Shown here one piece after another: positions 4,445 through 6,388 of a stretch of 6,388 nucleotides of DNA; within the stretch, counting starts at the first letter, position 1, and every line of letters starts with the position of its first letter. The notes beneath the pieces were generated by a model that saw only the letters and a program-made list of their open reading frames with translations, did not search any database and was not told where the DNA came from. The translations under genes were made by a program, and so were the position numbers. The stretch is from Parvularcula sp039198765 (lineage in GTDB: Bacteria; Pseudomonadota; Alphaproteobacteria; Caulobacterales; Parvularculaceae). The stretch is from contig JBCCTF010000185.1 in assembly GCA_039198765.1 (NCBI GenBank), forward strand, positions 1-6,388, written 5' to 3'.

Positions 4445-6388
4445 GGATCATACTTCTCGAACCACGCCATGATCGCCTCAGTCTTGGCGATCAGATGGCT
4501 CGGCCGCGCTGAGATGTAGTGGCTAGCGCCGGGTATACGGACCATCATACTGTCCACGCCCTGGAGTTTGAGTGCGGTGTAGAACTGCTCCGCCTCCCAA
4601 GTCGGCGTCCGCCAATCCTCCTCACCGGTCATCATCATCGTTGGAGTGGTGACATTGCCCACCCTCGACAGCGGCGAGAGGGCCCAGTACCGCTCCTGGT
4701 TCTCCCAAGGCATTGCGCGCAGCCATTCGAACGCTGCGTAGGCGGACAAATCTGCCGCCAAGGTTTCGGATGTCCAGTTGATCACCGGCTTCACCGAGGC
4801 CGCCGCCGCGAACATGTCCGTGTTGCCTACGATCCACGCTGTCAGGACGCCGCCGCCGGAACCGCCGGTGACGAAGAGCCGATCCTTCGAAGCGAACTTC
4901 TCCTCAACGAGATAATTCACGACACTGATCAAGTCATCATAGTCCTGACCCGGATAGGCAAGATCGATCGCCTGCGCAAACTCAACGCCATAGCCTGTCG
5001 AGCCCCGCGGATTGGTCCAGACGGTGACATAGCCCTCGGCTGCAAAACGCTCGATCTCAGCGGAGAAATAGTCACCATACATCGTATGCGGACCACCGTG
5101 GATTTCGAGCAGCAACGGCGCGGTGCCGTCCCGCTCAAACTTAGGCGGCAGCGCGACCCAGGCGTCGATGGCGTAGTCGCCAACCGATGACGGCACCTGG
5201 ATTTTGATGACTTCGGCCAGGGACAAATGGCCCAGCGCGTCTTCGTTCAGCGCCGTGAGCGCTTTGACGTTGCCCCGGCTTTCGATCAGCCCGAGGTCTG
5301 ATGGGCGGCTGCGCGCCTTCATCGTGAACGCCACCGTGCCTTCCGACGAAACAGAGAAGCTGCCCGATGAATACGGTCGGCCCACGCCCGCGCTGCCCAC
5401 CTCCTCGGTCAGTGTGCGGACTTGATCGTCGAAAGTGAACTCCACAAGGCGCGTCAGGCCGCGATCATCGACCACAGACAGGATCGCGCCGCCATCAGGC
5501 CGCCATGAGATGCCGCCCGGTGAGCGGTCATAGCTTGCGGTGAGGCTACGCTTGCCCGATCCGTCAGCCTGCATCGCCATCAGCTCCGTCTGCTGATAAG
5601 TTTTCTCACCGTCGGGCTGGTAGAGGTAGGCAATGGTCTTTCCGTCAGGCGATACGGTCGGCGCGTAGGCCGAGCCCTTCCGATCGGTCAGCGCCTCAGG
5701 CTCACCGCCATTCAGCGGCACACGGAAGATCTGGGCGATCTGCGTCTGGAGAGCGCGATCTTCATCGGGGTTGCCCACGGCGAGCAGCGTCTCACCATCG
5801 AGCCATGCGACGTTGCCGAGGCCACCTTCAAGCTCAGAAACCTGGCGCGGCGTGCCGCCCTCTGCGGGGACGACGAAGATCTGGCTGTCGCCGGGGGTGA
5901 GGTAGCCCTGGCCATCACCGCGGAAACGGATGCTGTCATAGACCTTGATCGCCGGCGCCCACTTTGCGCCATCTGGCTTGGGCGGCAGGCTGCCCAGTGT
6001 CGGCAGCTTCTCCGGGATCAGCATCGTGAAGGCGAGCATCTTCCCGTCAGGCGACCACACTGGCGCGGAGGTGCCCTCTTGCAGCTGGCCCAGCGAATAC
6101 GTGCGATCCGCCTTCAGGCTGTGCACCTTCAGGTCGGGCTTCCCTCCATCACGGACGGACAGGAACGCAATATGCTGTCCGTCAGGCGACCAACGCGGCG
6201 CGTTGCCTTGGCTGTTTTTATCGAGAAGCGGCTGCTGCTCGCCGGTCGCGACGTCAACCAGCCAAAGGTTGCTCACCACCCGGTCGTTCTCGATATCCAT
6301 CGAGCGGCGCACGTAAAGCACGCTCTTGCCGTCAGGACTGATCTGCGGATCGGCAGCGTATTCCAGGTTGAACACAGTGGCCGCTTCA
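4423..6388 (-). CDS. S9-family serine peptidase (acylaminoacyl/dipeptidyl peptidase-like), 5' partial
   Basis: A prolyl-oligopeptidase-family enzyme that cleaves peptides; at least 654 residues are visible and the N-terminus lies beyond the window. The first half is a beta-propeller with PD40/TolB-like repeats: numbering from the Val codon at 6373-6375, SPDG-type motifs occur at about 12, 62, 107, 241 and 291. The C-terminal half is an alpha/beta hydrolase with oxyanion-hole motif HGGP at 426-429, NPRGSTGYG at 455-463, nucleophile Ser506 in GGSGGG, Asp587 in GEEDWRTP and His619 in GASH, so the catalytic triad is complete. The GTG at 6375 is probably an internal valine, because the frame stays open upstream (Glu-Ala-Ala-Thr) to the edge and homologues usually carry a signal peptide there. 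Export to the periplasm is therefore likely but not visible. The protein ends in an acidic tail (AEDED). The gene converges on the membrane-protein gene with a 4-nt overlap. Confidence 0.95.
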   Translation of the reverse strand, partial: EAATVFNLEYAADPQISPDGKSVLYVRRSMDIENDRVVSNLWLVDVATGEQQPLLDKNSQGNAPRWSPDGQHIAFLSVRDGGKPDLKVHSLKADRTYSLGQLQEGTSAPVWSPDGKMLAFTMLIPEKLPTLGSLPPKPDGAKWAPAIKVYDSIRFRGDGQGYLTPGDSQIFVVPAEGGTPRQVSELEGGLGNVAWLDGETLLAVGNPDEDRALQTQIAQIFRVPLNGGEPEALTDRKGSAYAPTVSPDGKTIAYLYQPDGEKTYQQTELMAMQADGSGKRSLTASYDRSPGGISWRPDGGAILSVVDDRGLTRLVEFTFDDQVRTLTEEVGSAGVGRPYSSGSFSVSSEGTVAFTMKARSRPSDLGLIESRGNVKALTALNEDALGHLSLAEVIKIQVPSSVGDYAIDAWVALPPKFERDGTAPLLLEIHGGPHTMYGDYFSAEIERFAAEGYVTVWTNPRGSTGYGVEFAQAIDLAYPGQDYDDLISVVNYLVEEKFASKDRLFVTGGSGGGVLTAWIVGNTDMFAAAASVKPVINWTSETLAADLSAYAAFEWLRAMPWENQERYWALSPLSRVGNVTTPTMMMTGEEDWRTPTWEAEQFYTALKLQGVDSMMVRIPGASHYISARPSHLIAKTEAIMAWFEKYDPQAEDED

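Noticed and set aside
4519..5190. A 223-codon plus-strand open frame antisense to the S9 peptidase
   Set aside because: It lies opposite the conserved catalytic domain and shows no coherent protein features or ribosome binding site that I can see.
5642..6336. Repeated CCGTCAGG elements as a CRISPR or regulatory repeat array
   Set aside because: They are in frame, spaced by propeller-blade length, and encode the SPDG motif of the peptidase.
6373..6375. GTG as the start of the S9 peptidase
   Set aside because: The frame remains open to the window edge and no signal peptide follows this codon, so it is more likely an internal valine of a truncated gene.

Overview
The window looks like an ordinary chromosomal stretch of a GC-rich Gram-negative bacterium, most likely an alphaproteobacterium (inferred from the style of the pyrophosphatase and the S9 peptidase; the sequence alone does not fix the genus). 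Coding density is high. I see no mobile element, phage gene, CRISPR array, tRNA or rRNA, and no convincing new defence or metabolic system.

Layout. Positions 81-2971, minus strand, hold a two-gene unit. It consists of hppA, a membrane-bound proton-pumping pyrophosphatase of the K+-independent type, followed after only 8 nt by a HAD-superfamily phosphatase-like gene whose ribosome binding site overlaps the hppA stop codon. Positions 2972-3229 are a divergent intergenic region with weak promoter candidates for both directions. Positions 3230-4426, plus strand, hold a small predicted secreted protein of unknown function and then an uncharacterised seven-helix membrane protein. These two share a reading frame, are separated by one TAA stop, and have a strong GC-rich hairpin between them. 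Positions 4423-6388, minus strand, hold an S9-family serine peptidase (beta-propeller plus alpha/beta hydrolase). Its 5' end runs off the window, and its stop codon interlocks with that of the membrane protein.

How the genes may work together. HppA hydrolyses cytoplasmic pyrophosphate and stores the energy as a proton gradient. The coupled HAD enzyme probably acts on a small phosphorylated metabolite, so a loose link to phosphate metabolism is possible but not shown. The secreted protein and the membrane protein may be co-transcribed. The peptidase is an independent convergent unit, probably degrading peptides in the periplasm if the missing N-terminus carries a signal peptide. The points most worth a second look are the two unknown plus-strand genes, the hairpin between them, and the tight hppA-HAD coupling.
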